DNA of 56,495 bases from JAUVXY01 sp964392345 (GCA_964392345.1 CAYMPQ010000002.1:1-56495); one strand, 5' to 3'. Counted from the stretch's first letter, positions 44,783 through 53,174 are shown. Numbers and translations are program-made. The notes: generated from the letters alone by a model not told the origin.

Positions 44783-45880
44783 ATGAAAAAGGGTTCTGAG
44801 CTTAAGTTGGAAGAGGTAAAAGAATTAATAAATAAAGGCAGAGAAGAAGGGGTGCTAACTACTGAGGAAATTGGCGATATGCTTTCAGAGATAGATTTAA
44901 CTAAGGAACAGATAGAAAATATATATGACGTTATGCAGAATTTAGAAATAGAGATCATAAGTGAAGAAGATGAGGGTATTGACAATTTGGCTGTTAAGAA
45001 AAAAAAGAATAATCTTTTAAAAAGAAATTTAGATTTTAATATAAAATCTCCTACCAATGATCCTGTAAGAATGTACCTTAAAGAAATTGGCAAAGTCAGG
45101 TTGCTTGTTGCTGCAGAGGAAGTTCAGCTTGCTAAAAAGGTTGAGGATGGCGATATGGACGCTAAAAGAAAACTTGTTGCAGCAAACTTGAGACTTGTTG
45201 TGAGCATAGCTAAGAAGTATGTAGGCAGGGGAATGTTATTTTTAGACCTTATTCAGGAAGGAAACCTTGGGCTTATAAGGGCTGTAGAAAAGTTTGATTA
45301 TAGAAAAGGTTACAAATTTTCTACTTATGCAACATGGTGGATAAGGCAGGCTATAACGAGAGCAATAGCAGATCAGGCAAGAACTATTAGAATTCCGGTT
45401 CATATGGTGGAAACTATTAATAAGCTGATAAGAACGCAAAGACAATTACTGCAAAAGCTTGGAAGAGAGCCAACTCCGAAAGAGATAGCAAATGAAATAC
45501 AGTTTACTGTTGAAAAGGTCAGAGAAGTTATGAAAATATCCCAAGAGCCTGTATCACTTGAAACGCCTATCGGGGAAGAAGAGGATAGTCATCTTGGAGA
45601 CTTTATTGAGGATTCAAGGGTAGAGACACCAGCAGCTGCTGCATCTTTTGCCATGCTTCAAGAGCAACTGCAGGAAGTATTAGGTACTTTGAATGAGAGG
45701 GAGAGGAAAGTAATTCAGCTCAGGTTCGGATTACACGACGGTCACCCAAGAACATTGGAGGAAGTTGGCAGGGAATTTGGTGTAACAAGAGAAAGAATAA
45801 GACAAATAGAAGCAAAAACTTTGGGTAAGCTGAGACACCCGAATAGAAGTGGGGCCTTGAAAGATTTTTTAGAGACTTAA
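44783..45880 (+). CDS. rpoD: primary sigma factor RpoD (sigma-70 / SigA)
   Basis: 365 residues from ATG 44783 with GGGGTGAT upstream. A short region 1.1-like N-terminus (KLEEVKELINKGREEGVLTTEEI), region 1.2 NDPVRMYLKEIGKVRLL, region 2 with KRKLVAANLRLVVSIAKKYVGRGMLFLDLIQEGN and FSTYATWWIRQAITRAIADQ, region 3, and region 4 HTH with LEEVGREFGVTRERIRQIEAKTLGKLRHP. Full set of primary sigma motifs, matching the TTGACA/TATAAT-type promoters seen in the window. Confidence 0.97.
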   Translation: MKKGSELKLEEVKELINKGREEGVLTTEEIGDMLSEIDLTKEQIENIYDVMQNLEIEIISEEDEGIDNLAVKKKKNNLLKRNLDFNIKSPTNDPVRMYLKEIGKVRLLVAAEEVQLAKKVEDGDMDAKRKLVAANLRLVVSIAKKYVGRGMLFLDLIQEGNLGLIRAVEKFDYRKGYKFSTYATWWIRQAITRAIADQARTIRIPVHMVETINKLIRTQRQLLQKLGREPTPKEIANEIQFTVEKVREVMKISQEPVSLETPIGEEEDSHLGDFIEDSRVETPAAAASFAMLQEQLQEVLGTLNERERKVIQLRFGLHDGHPRTLEEVGREFGVTRERIRQIEAKTLGKLRHPNRSGALKDFLET

Positions 45881-45897
45881 AAACCCAGGGCAACTAC

Positions 45898-45925
45898 TTG
45901 CAATAAACTTTCTATATATTATAAT
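45898..45925 (+). promoter_or_regulatory. promoter of tRNA-Asn
   Basis: TTGCAA (45898-45903), 16-bp spacer, TATAAT (45920-45925); predicted start ~45932, 18 bp before the mature tRNA. Confidence 0.7.
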
Positions 45926-45949
45926 AGCATATCGTTTAAAGCCTTGCGT

Positions 45950-46024
<75 letters not shown>

Positions 46025-46079
46025 ATATTAATACTTGTTTTAATACTTATAACTATATAATTACTTATATTTTATTTAT

Positions 46080-46106
46080 GGTTCGAATCCTCTCTCCCCA
46101 ATATTT
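46080..46106 (+). repeat. tRNA 3'-end-like fragment (possible att site)
   Basis: GGTTCGAATCC followed by TCTCTCCCCA and then ATATT. It has the invariant T-loop, an acceptor-like end and CCA but no 5' half, 56 bp downstream of tRNA-Asn. Both tRNA-Asn and this fragment are followed by CCAATATT. Reads as a partial tRNA copy of the kind left by integrase-mediated insertion. Confidence 0.5.
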
Positions 46107-46268
46107 AACGTTATTTTATATTGATTAAAAAAATTTTACATAAATATCAATAGTATTATAATTAAAAGATAAATATAGAGAAATATTGTTATAAATTTTA
46201 TTTATCAGATATTAATCGGTAGATAAGTTTGATTATATAAATAAAACTAATATAAACCACAATTTTAA

Positions 46269-47237
46269 ATGACTACTAATAAAATAGAAAAATGGATTGG
46301 TTTTTACACAACTAATTCATTTTTAATTAATAAAGAACCAAAAATAATAAAACCAAGTTCTCCTCTATCTTGGGATATTAGTAGAATTTTTAAATTATTA
46401 TCTAATGCTGAGATTGAATATGATTGCAAATTTTACAATTTAAGAATTTTTAATGGTGGGATATTTGCTTTAAAATTAGAAGAAATATCTTTTGAAAAAC
46501 CTGACAATGATTTGATTATAAGAAAAATATTAAAAGGTATCACCTATTTAAATGCAATTCAATTATTATTTGAATCTTCTTTTCAAAAGCATAAAAAACT
46601 TGGTGGTTATTTTACTACTTATGAAATAAATTCTCAAAACACTTTAAAACTTGATTATGAAGGAAATAAATTAAAAGGTATATCAGGTCCTTTAAGAGAG
46701 GAATTTTATACTAATATGAGAATTGAAAATAGTATTAATACCAATAAAATAATTTTTGATGATTTAAATAATGATTTAGAGAATATTTCTAAAGATTATA
46801 GGAATGTCGAAATTCTAGCTGAAATTAGTAAGTCACTATCAGAATATAAAATTATGAACTTTTCATATTCTACACTTTTATCATGGATTATTATTGAAAA
46901 ATTTTTAAATATATTGTGGTCTGATTTATTGAAAAGTAAGCAAAACACGGCAATAATTAATAGAACAATTAGAGAGGATTTAGAAGACAATAGTGATTTT
47001 ACAGCATATATAAAATCAAATGTTTTAAAATTGTTTAACATTTATGACACGGAAATCTTTAATAAAATCAACAGAGTAAGAAAAGAAAGAAATGATATTA
47101 TGCATCCAAAATCAAAAAATAATAATGATAATAACTTTAAAATTTGCCAAGATGCTTTTGATATTATTACTATCTTTTTAGGAAAAAATATGAGTCTAGA
47201 TTTAAAATTTGATCTTAGTTTTGGCTATCAAATATAG
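46269..47237 (+). CDS. HEPN-domain protein, putative abortive-infection/RNase effector
   Basis: 322 residues, AT-rich codon use, no visible SD. I do not recognise the N-terminal two thirds (IEYDCKFYNLRIFNGG, GYFTTYEINSQNTL). The C-terminal third is helical with YSTLLSWIIIEKFLNILWSDLL and KINRVRKERNDIMHPKSKNN, containing the HEPN ribonuclease motif RNxxxH (Arg ~274, His ~279). HEPN proteins of this type are common in phage-defence and toxin modules. No MNT partner is adjacent. First gene of the accessory region after tRNA-Asn. Confidence 0.65.
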   Translation: MTTNKIEKWIGFYTTNSFLINKEPKIIKPSSPLSWDISRIFKLLSNAEIEYDCKFYNLRIFNGGIFALKLEEISFEKPDNDLIIRKILKGITYLNAIQLLFESSFQKHKKLGGYFTTYEINSQNTLKLDYEGNKLKGISGPLREEFYTNMRIENSINTNKIIFDDLNNDLENISKDYRNVEILAEISKSLSEYKIMNFSYSTLLSWIIIEKFLNILWSDLLKSKQNTAIINRTIREDLEDNSDFTAYIKSNVLKLFNIYDTEIFNKINRVRKERNDIMHPKSKNNNDNNFKICQDAFDIITIFLGKNMSLDLKFDLSFGYQI

Positions 47238-47415
47238 GTAAACTATTTTATCATTTAAAATCTATTTATTATACCTAGCTACTAATAATTATCCTTAGTA
47301 TTTTAATTATGTCACTAATTTCTTTATCTAATTTTGAAAATAAAGAAATAGGGTATCTAACTAGGAGCTAACATTGTCTGAAATGATAGTTCTTTAATAG
47401 TTTTTTTGAAATAAG

Positions 47416-47445
47416 AAATTCGAAATATGTCAACTAAGAGGAGGC
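47416..47445 (+). repeat. tRNA-end-like repeat, type B
   Basis: TTCGAAATATGTCAACTAAG followed by AGGAGGCA. Nearly the same 27-bp core as 54997-55023 (three differences). Resembles T-loop plus acceptor end of the tRNA. Confidence 0.6.
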
Positions 47446-47570
47446 AATTTAAGCACTTATTAAATTTAATGCTGATAAAAAATAGTAAGTGCAATTTTAT
47501 TTAAGTTACTATGATAACTTAACTTACAATAGCAAAGTCTTCTTTTATTAATTTAATTTGGGGAATTAAT

Positions 47571-47625
47571 TCGATAATATTTTGATAATAAATAGTTCTA
47601 AATGTGTTCAATATCCCTAGGTATG
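47571..47625 (+). repeat. imperfect repeat, type A
   Basis: Contains AGTTCTAAATGTGTTCAATA (47594-47613) and an upstream TTCGATAATATTTTGATAAT. Matches 54850-54910, which has TTCAATAATATTATGGTAAT and AGTTCTTAAATTGTTCAATA. Confidence 0.5.
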
Positions 47626-47727
47626 ATGATAGAATAAGGTAAGCACTTCAGGCTTTAATTACCATTGAAGGTTTGATTATTTGTTATGGTATAATATAAA
47701 AAATCAAATATTTTTAAGTATTATTAT

Positions 47728-48855
47728 ATGGAACAAAATATTGAAAAAAAATTAAAGAAATATTCAGAATTAATTAAGTTAGGAGAACAAACTCTCAAAA
47801 AACATGGTTGGAACGAGGATGATGATAACATGTATAGGAGAGGAGGCCCTTCAAATGAAGATTATTCAGGATATCTTAATTCATGTATTTCATTAATTGA
47901 AGATACTTTAGGAAATGACAGCTCTTCTTATTTAATGATTAAAAAGTTAATAGACAACGAAAAGACATCAAGAAATCCATATTACTTTGCAGATTGTTTT
48001 GGAATTATAAAAACTGCCCTTGGGCTTTATAAGGAAAAAATTATGTCAGAAAATAAACTAGATATTCTATTAGATAAAATAGAAGAATTATACAATATAT
48101 CGAGTTGCTCTAATGATACTACAAAAATCGATACTGATTTTAAGTTATGGCATAGAGATCTCAAAAATATATTTGAAACTTATGAATTTGTTAACGATAC
48201 CTATGCAAAGTTATTTAATATTTTAGAATTTAAAGTAGTAGATGGAAATAAAAGATATGAGGGGCTTACTGAAAAAGAAAGTTTTGGCCAAGATATTGGT
48301 CTTTGTAGGGATATTTTAAAAATGATGGAACGAGATATAAATACTTATGGTGAGCGAGCTGTAAAAATAAAAGAACAAAAAAAAATAAAAAAAATAGGTA
48401 CAATTTCTGATAATAAGCAAGTTTTTATAGTTCATGGCCATAATATAGAAAAGAAAGAAACAACTGCAAGGATAATAGAAAAATTAGGTCTAGAACCAAT
48501 TATACTTCATGAGCAAGCTAATATGGGAAGGACAATTTTTAAAAAGTTATCCGAATATTCTGATGTTGTTGGTTTTGCGATTATATTATTAACTTCAGAT
48601 GACATTGGAAAAGAGAAAGATGAGTCAGATTTAAAACCAAGGGCAAGACAGAATGTTATTTTTGAATTAGGATATTTTTTAGCTAAATTAGGCGATAAAA
48701 ATGTTTGTGCACTTTACGAAAATGGAGTTGAAATACCAACAGATTATATAGGTGTAACATTTATCCAATTTGATTCTGCAGGAAAATGGAAATTTGAATT
48801 GGTAAGAGAATTAAAAGCTGCAGGATTTAATGTTAATGCTAATAATATTTTATAA
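47728..48855 (+). CDS. TIR-like domain protein (predicted nucleotide-binding, CAP12/Pycsar-effector type)
   Basis: 375 residues. The C-terminal ~145 form a TIR-like domain (PF10137-type): KQVFIVHGHNIEKKETTARI (~230), LGLEPIILHEQANMGRTI, FAIILLTSDDIG, and RQNVIFELGYFLAKLG with the probable catalytic Glu ~313; it ends VTFIQFDSAGKWKFELVREL. Such domains cleave NAD+ in anti-phage systems when activated. The N-terminal ~220 residues are helical and unrecognised (LNSCISLIEDTLGND; FGIIKTALGLYKEKI) and would be the sensor or oligomerisation part. No cyclase, STING or Argonaute gene is adjacent. Confidence 0.82.
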   Translation: MEQNIEKKLKKYSELIKLGEQTLKKHGWNEDDDNMYRRGGPSNEDYSGYLNSCISLIEDTLGNDSSSYLMIKKLIDNEKTSRNPYYFADCFGIIKTALGLYKEKIMSENKLDILLDKIEELYNISSCSNDTTKIDTDFKLWHRDLKNIFETYEFVNDTYAKLFNILEFKVVDGNKRYEGLTEKESFGQDIGLCRDILKMMERDINTYGERAVKIKEQKKIKKIGTISDNKQVFIVHGHNIEKKETTARIIEKLGLEPIILHEQANMGRTIFKKLSEYSDVVGFAIILLTSDDIGKEKDESDLKPRARQNVIFELGYFLAKLGDKNVCALYENGVEIPTDYIGVTFIQFDSAGKWKFELVRELKAAGFNVNANNIL

Positions 48856-48904
48856 TTTTATACTCTTCTAAAAAAATCTTTTTCAAATTGATAATATCTC
48901 TTAA

Positions 48905-48938
48905 AAATTGGTTCGAAATTTCAATATTTGGGGCAGCT
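48905..48938 (+). repeat. tRNA-end-like repeat, left of unknown gene
   Basis: AAATTGGTTCGAAATTTCA (48905-48923) then ATATTTGGGGCAGCT. The first 19 bases are identical to 50271-50289. The two copies flank the 359-residue unknown gene. Confidence 0.65.
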
Positions 48939-48988
48939 ATTAATGAAACAAGGTTAAGGTTGACATCCTAGTATAATTAAGTTGGTTG

Positions 48989-50068
48989 CTAATTAAGAAT
49001 TATCTTCTTTAATGTACACATAAAATATTTTTCCTCACTAAATAAAATTGCCAGAATTTGATTTGAAGTTAATTGTGATGATACTGATTTAAACAAAATA
49101 GTAATTGAAATATTGGATAATTTATCATTTATAGTTAAATGATTATACATATTAATTTTCTGCCAGTCATATAAAGAATCCAAAACATCAACATCAGAAA
49201 GGTTTTTATGCAACCAAAAATCTAGATAGAGATCTTGATTTTTACTAATTACATCTAAATTAATTATTATAAATGTAATTGCAGGAATACTACCTTTAAT
49301 AATTTTTGGAGGATTTTTATCTAATTCAATGAAATTAAAATTTTGATTTAATGGTGGAGGACCAATATCTTTTAAATTGTCAAAATTAAAATGAGTAACC
49401 AATGATAAAAATGGGAATATCTTATTATTCTCAATATCCTTGATATCATTTGTTTTAAGGTTTGAAATAAAATAATAACCTAATTTATCTTTTGAATGAA
49501 CTTCCCCATTTTTTGGATGATAACTTATATGAGGTGAATAAAACTTACCTTTTACCGAATCAAGTTTTATATTACTTATACCCTTAATAATTTCATTTGA
49601 TGTATAGTACTCGCTTGCTAAATATTCACCTTCAAAATTGATATATATTGAATCGTCATTTCCTCTTTGAATTGTTAATAATTTATGATATTTATTTTTT
49701 TTCTTTAAGACCATTGTTACTGGTGGGAATTTCTGATGTCCAATAAGAAAATATTTTGGTTCTTCAACATTAAACCTTATTAAAAATTCTCTATAATAAG
49801 ACAATGCACCAGAACTATCAAAATAATAAGTATCAAATTTATCTAATTCCAACATTGATTCTTTAGGGTTTTTAAAATTAAAGCTCTTAAAAGTAAGCTT
49901 ATTATTGGGAAAAGCTTGTTTAAAAATCTTTTCTTTTTTATAACTATAATTTCTAAACCATAAAATATTAATAAGGCTCTTATTATTAAATATTTCTAAT
50001 AATTGGTCTTTAATTTCTTTAACCAAAGGGATTTTAGCAACGATGTATAATTTTAACTGTGATTTCAT
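48989..50068 (-). CDS. unknown protein, 359 residues
   Basis: A well-formed reading frame on the reverse strand with AT-rich codons like the two preceding accessory genes. No family recognised. Visible features: N-terminal YIVAKIPLVKEIKDQLLEIF, FDTYYFDSSGALSYYREFL, a His-rich segment SPHISYHPKNGEVHSKD (~175-192), GSIPAITFIIINLD, and a C-terminal region with SSQLTSNQILAILFSEEK. Predicted soluble, no signal peptide or membrane helix. Flanked on both sides by tRNA-end-like direct repeats, so it may be a single-gene cassette. A defence role is only suggested by its TIR and HEPN neighbours. Confidence 0.6.
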   Translation of the reverse strand: MKSQLKLYIVAKIPLVKEIKDQLLEIFNNKSLINILWFRNYSYKKEKIFKQAFPNNKLTFKSFNFKNPKESMLELDKFDTYYFDSSGALSYYREFLIRFNVEEPKYFLIGHQKFPPVTMVLKKKNKYHKLLTIQRGNDDSIYINFEGEYLASEYYTSNEIIKGISNIKLDSVKGKFYSPHISYHPKNGEVHSKDKLGYYFISNLKTNDIKDIENNKIFPFLSLVTHFNFDNLKDIGPPPLNQNFNFIELDKNPPKIIKGSIPAITFIIINLDVISKNQDLYLDFWLHKNLSDVDVLDSLYDWQKINMYNHLTINDKLSNISITILFKSVSSQLTSNQILAILFSEEKYFMCTLKKIILN

Positions 50069-50270
50069 ATTTTTAATTTAAATTTGTAGTTTAATCTGTA
50101 GTATATTTTAGAGCATTTTACAATTATTTGGCACAAACATTATATTTGTGGACCATATAGCAAATCATTAGTAATATTCTATTTATAATCTACTCACTAT
50201 TTCAAGTCAAAATAAATTCTTTATAATATTAGATAAAGAATAAATCTTTCAAACCAATTAATTCCTTTAT

Positions 50271-50305
50271 AAATTGGTTCGAAATTTCACATCTTGGGGG
50301 AACCA
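50271..50305 (+). repeat. tRNA-end-like repeat, right of unknown gene
   Basis: AAATTGGTTCGAAATTTCA then CATCTTGGGGGAACCA and ATAT. Shares 19 identical bases with 48905-48923. Its end GGGGGAACCAATAT parallels tRNA-Asn GGGGAGCCAATAT (46016-46028). Confidence 0.65.
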
Positions 50306-50643
50306 ATATGTATAGTTTTTCTCTCTAAAAAGGGTTTGATAAGTACTTTCTTTAATGTAAATGATTAAACCTTTATTAGAAAAACTTACCTGTAGTATTC
50401 GTAAACTGTTTGATATATTAATATTATTCATTTTACTTCGAATAATTAACTGAACTTTTTATATTATTAATTAATATACCTTTGCAGCCAAAAACACTGA
50501 GGAGGTTCAATCAATAAATTCAGGAACTGGGAAAGGATGATATTGTAGAGATATACAAATTAGCCAAATAATGATATTAGTTATAAGATAACAAAGTATT
50601 AGTATTAATACAGGAAATAATTATAAACATTTAATATTCATAT

Positions 50644-50686
50644 TTATTATTGTATAGAGCAGGATCTCCTCTCTATGCAATAATAA
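50644..50686. other. long imperfect hairpin upstream of DUF6512 gene
   Basis: A 16-bp outer stem, TTATTATTGTATAGAG (50644-50659) with CTCTATGCAATAATAA (50671-50686), one wobble. After an unpaired C, an inner AGG/CCT stem closes an ATCT loop. No T run follows directly. Could be a terminator for something lost, an RNA regulatory structure or a recombination site. Confidence 0.6.
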
Positions 50687-50748
50687 TTTATGCAATACAA
50701 ATTACCTTTTTTATAAAAATATAAGTATTAAATATTTGGAGGTAAATA

Positions 50749-51294
50749 ATGGAAAGAAGAAAAATATTGATCTGGGAGATGCTTGGAATACTATTTACAT
50801 TTATGGTTGGAGCACTTCTTCACTTTACATTTGAGCTTTCTGGGTTCTGGAAACCGATGGCTTTAATAAGTGGGGTAAATGAAAGTGTATGGGAGCATCT
50901 TAAAATAGGTTTCTGGCCAGCTTTTGTGTGGGCCACAATAGAGTTCTTTATATTCGGAAAGAAAGTCAAGAATTTCTTCTTTGCAAAAGGCATTTCATAT
51001 CTGGTACTTCCTGTCACGATTGTCGCACTTTTTTATGGATATACCATAATATTTAATATCGAGAGTCTGGCTATAGATATAGTAATATTTTTTATTGCCA
51101 TAGCTGCCGCCCAGATAGTAAGCTACCGGCTTATGCTTATCAGGGAAAGAAAAATATCCATTAATGTCCTTGGAGCAGTAATAATAATTATAAATATAAT
51201 CCTTTTCAGTCTTCTCAGTTATTTTCCTCCAAAGTGCCCTATCTTTAAGGACCCAGTCACTGGAGGATATGGAATCGTGGAGCATCACCACTAG
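50749..51294 (+). CDS. DUF6512 family integral membrane protein
   Basis: 181 residues from ATG 50749 with GGAGGT upstream. About five to six hydrophobic helices: MLGILFTFMVGALLHFTFEL, FWPAFVWATIEFFIFG, ISYLVLPVTIVALFYGYTII, IDIVIFFIAIAAAQIVSY, INVLGAVIIIINIILFSLL. Conserved-looking VNESVWEHLKIGFWPAF and a His-rich end (IVEHHH) match the small DUF6512 group found in Firmicutes and other anaerobes. Function unknown. Codon use is closer to the core genes than to the TIR/HEPN genes. Confidence 0.75.
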   Translation: MERRKILIWEMLGILFTFMVGALLHFTFELSGFWKPMALISGVNESVWEHLKIGFWPAFVWATIEFFIFGKKVKNFFFAKGISYLVLPVTIVALFYGYTIIFNIESLAIDIVIFFIAIAAAQIVSYRLMLIRERKISINVLGAVIIIINIILFSLLSYFPPKCPIFKDPVTGGYGIVEHHH

Positions 51295-51493
51295 GAGGTA
51301 TCTTCTTGGTGGGTAAATAAATTTAAATAGTTATTTATTCTTCAGACTTTATCAGAATAACATAATTTCTAATCTAAAAGTTCTCCTAAATAAATAAAGA
51401 TTAGCATGGTGGGGTAGATAATAATTAAACCTATACAGCTAACTCTGGGATAAAAATTTCCTCATTTAGCAGTAAAATCTTGGTTTTAACATT

Positions 51494-51519
51494 GTCCACA
51501 GTGGCCAGCCACTGTGGAC
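51494..51519. repeat. perfect 11-bp inverted repeat
   Basis: GTCCACAGTGG (51494-51504), loop CCAG, CCACTGTGGAC (51509-51519). GC-rich against an AT-rich background, no T run, so not a normal terminator. Possibly a protein-binding site or remnant of a mobile element. Confidence 0.7.
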
Positions 51520-51639
51520 GAATAGGTCCAAGATTAGAAGAAACTCCATTATATAGTAGGTTTTCTGTTGGTTTTAACCCTAAATACTCCTTTTCTAAGG
51601 CAGGATAATCTTCAGTAAATTAATTAAGTTCTTTATAAG

Positions 51640-51676
51640 ATAATAAGACCCCATTATTTCAATGAGGTCTTATTAT
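51640..51676. terminator. probable bidirectional terminator
   Basis: ATAATAAGACC (51640-51650) with GGTCTTATTAT (51666-51676), extended inside by CATT/AATG around a 5-nt loop. It sits between convergent genes, 41 bp from the DUF2769 stop. Confidence 0.55.
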
Positions 51677-51716
51677 TCGAAATCAATAATTAATAAAATC
51701 TATTATTTTAACGTTT

Positions 51717-51938
51717 TTACTCAGCAGCTCCTTTTTCGCAATAATACATTCCTTCTAAATCGTTCTCAGAAGCTACCGGACATTCTCCGCAAAGGCAACC
51801 TTTCTTTTCTAATTCACAGGTAGTCTTTCCCCTTGCACAGAATAATCCTTCCATCTTATCCTTCATGCATTTATTGTGAGTTGGACACTTCATACATATA
51901 CATTTCATTAGGTTTTCTTTAGTATCTGCAACTTTCAT
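51717..51938 (-). CDS. DUF2769 family cysteine-rich protein
   Basis: 73 residues from ATG 51938, which has AAAGGAGG directly upstream; an in-frame ATG at 51953 lies before that SD. Many cysteines in CxC/CxxC spacing: CICMKCPTHNKC, FCARGKTTC, GCLCGECPV, YYCEKG. This matches the DUF2769 pattern and suggests metal or Fe-S binding. Function unknown. Starts 12 bp after the sugar-dehydrogenase stop, so co-transcribed with it. Confidence 0.8.
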   Translation of the reverse strand: MKVADTKENLMKCICMKCPTHNKCMKDKMEGLFCARGKTTCELEKKGCLCGECPVASENDLEGMYYCEKGAAE

Positions 51939-51949
51939 ATATCCTCCTT

Positions 51950-53047
51950 TCATTGGCTAATTATTCTATAGATATTTCCACTTATTCCTTTATTTTTAAA
52001 ACCATCCTCTCCAAATAAGTCAGTAAAATATAGCCCATCCGGGCCAAAAGCAAGTCCTACAATAGAGGCAGGACCATCACCAGTATATTTTAAAAATTCT
52101 TCACATGACTTAACTTCATTATTTAAGTTAATATTTATTTTATAAATGATTTTACCCTTACCTTTAGCTCCAAACTTATAGGTTTCTCCAAACATAGCAA
52201 CAAAAATATAGTCCATATACTTTTTTGGAAACTGATCTCCCTGCATAAATGCTATACCGGTAGGAGCTAAAGTCTTTTCCCACCAGAATATTGAATTTTG
52301 TCTCATAGAATTTGGCCAGCCATAATTTTTACCCGGTTCTATCATTGCGATCCTATCATCATACATTGGACCATTATCAGAAATATAAAGTTTATTGTTA
52401 CTATTTCTCCAGTCTGCTCCAAAGGGATTTCTTAACCCTTTTGCGTATATAAGATTATTAGGAATAGGGTTATCCGCTGGAATAGATCCATCTAAATTCA
52501 TTCTGAGAATTTTTCCCCTTAAATCATTATCATCTTGCGCGACTTCTGGATTTATCATGCCATCACCAATGTTTACGTATAACTTATTATCAGGTCCTAT
52601 GGTTAAGGCTTGAATCTGGTGGGCAGCATTTATTGATGGAATGCCCTCTATTATGGTTTCCTTTTTTATAGGTTTTATTAGATTATTTGTTTTATATTTT
52701 TCAATTTTACTGAAAAGCTTATCTTTATCATTATAAATTAAGCTGACATAGACATCATTATTGTCTGGATTTACTACTATGCCTATCACTCCACTTTCTC
52801 CTGTTCCAGGAAAAGAAAAGTCTGGCCTATAATTCAATAAATCCTTTACAAAGGTTTCGTGTGAGCCATCATTTTTCACTACCTTAATCCCACTATACAA
52901 TTCAGTTACATATAATAATGGGTCATTTTTCTTAGATCCTCGTTTGGAAATAAAAGAAATATTAACTGGCAGATTAAGATTAGAAGAAAAAAGCTCAATC
53001 TTAAACTTCTTCTTATCAAGGATTTTCCAAGGGATTTTATCAGGCAT
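51950..53047 (-). CDS. PQQ-dependent sugar dehydrogenase-like protein (GSDH/Yli family)
   Basis: 365 residues, six-bladed propeller type. Motifs: GESGVIGIVVNPDNNDVYVS, AAHQIQALTIGPDNKLYVNIGDG (with the conserved His), DLRGKILRMNLDGSIPADNPIP, IYAKGLRNPFGADW (conserved Arg), KNYGWPNSM, and GLAFGPDGLYFTDLFG. Family members oxidise aldoses with PQQ, usually outside the cell. No signal peptide is visible here, so location and cofactor use are uncertain. Confidence 0.85.
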   Translation of the reverse strand: MPDKIPWKILDKKKFKIELFSSNLNLPVNISFISKRGSKKNDPLLYVTELYSGIKVVKNDGSHETFVKDLLNYRPDFSFPGTGESGVIGIVVNPDNNDVYVSLIYNDKDKLFSKIEKYKTNNLIKPIKKETIIEGIPSINAAHQIQALTIGPDNKLYVNIGDGMINPEVAQDDNDLRGKILRMNLDGSIPADNPIPNNLIYAKGLRNPFGADWRNSNNKLYISDNGPMYDDRIAMIEPGKNYGWPNSMRQNSIFWWEKTLAPTGIAFMQGDQFPKKYMDYIFVAMFGETYKFGAKGKGKIIYKININLNNEVKSCEEFLKYTGDGPASIVGLAFGPDGLYFTDLFGEDGFKNKGISGNIYRIISQ

Positions 53048-53174
53048 AAATTGTCCCTTTTTATTTAAAATACTTGTTATTTAATATAACCTAAAAGTAT
53101 TTAAATTGCAAATTCATATAGGAAGACATTGCTTTAATATATTAATAATTTATAAAATTATTAAGGAGCATAAA

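Larger units (their letters stand above)
47238..47727. other. intergenic spacer with two tRNA-end-like repeats
   Basis: 490 bp, very AT-rich, no coding frame I would defend. It holds the repeats at 47416-47445 and 47571-47625 described separately, and a TATAAT near 47689 upstream of the TIR gene. Confidence 0.5.
50069..50748. other. 680-bp non-coding stretch with att-like repeat, gene debris and a large hairpin
   Basis: No full gene. It contains the repeat at 50271-50305, a short fragment near 50518-50571 reading IQELGKDDIVEIYKLAK followed by a stop, which looks like the C-terminal end of a lost gene (no family assigned with confidence), and the hairpin 50644-50686. The SD of the next gene (GGAGGT) is at 50740-50745. 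Confidence 0.5.
51295..51716. other. 420-bp convergent intergenic region with two hairpins
   Basis: Lies between the rightward DUF6512 gene and the leftward DUF2769 gene. No coding sequence recognised. The two inverted repeats are listed separately. Confidence 0.5.

Noticed and set aside
46080..46100. A second complete tRNA gene after tRNA-Asn
   Set aside because: Only T-loop and acceptor-like bases are present; there is no anticodon arm, D arm or 5' acceptor strand, so it was kept as a fragment only.
50389..50470. Small gene in the gap before DUF6512
   Set aside because: Stops in all frames at short intervals and no SD; only a short C-terminal-like fragment near 50518-50571 is suggestive.
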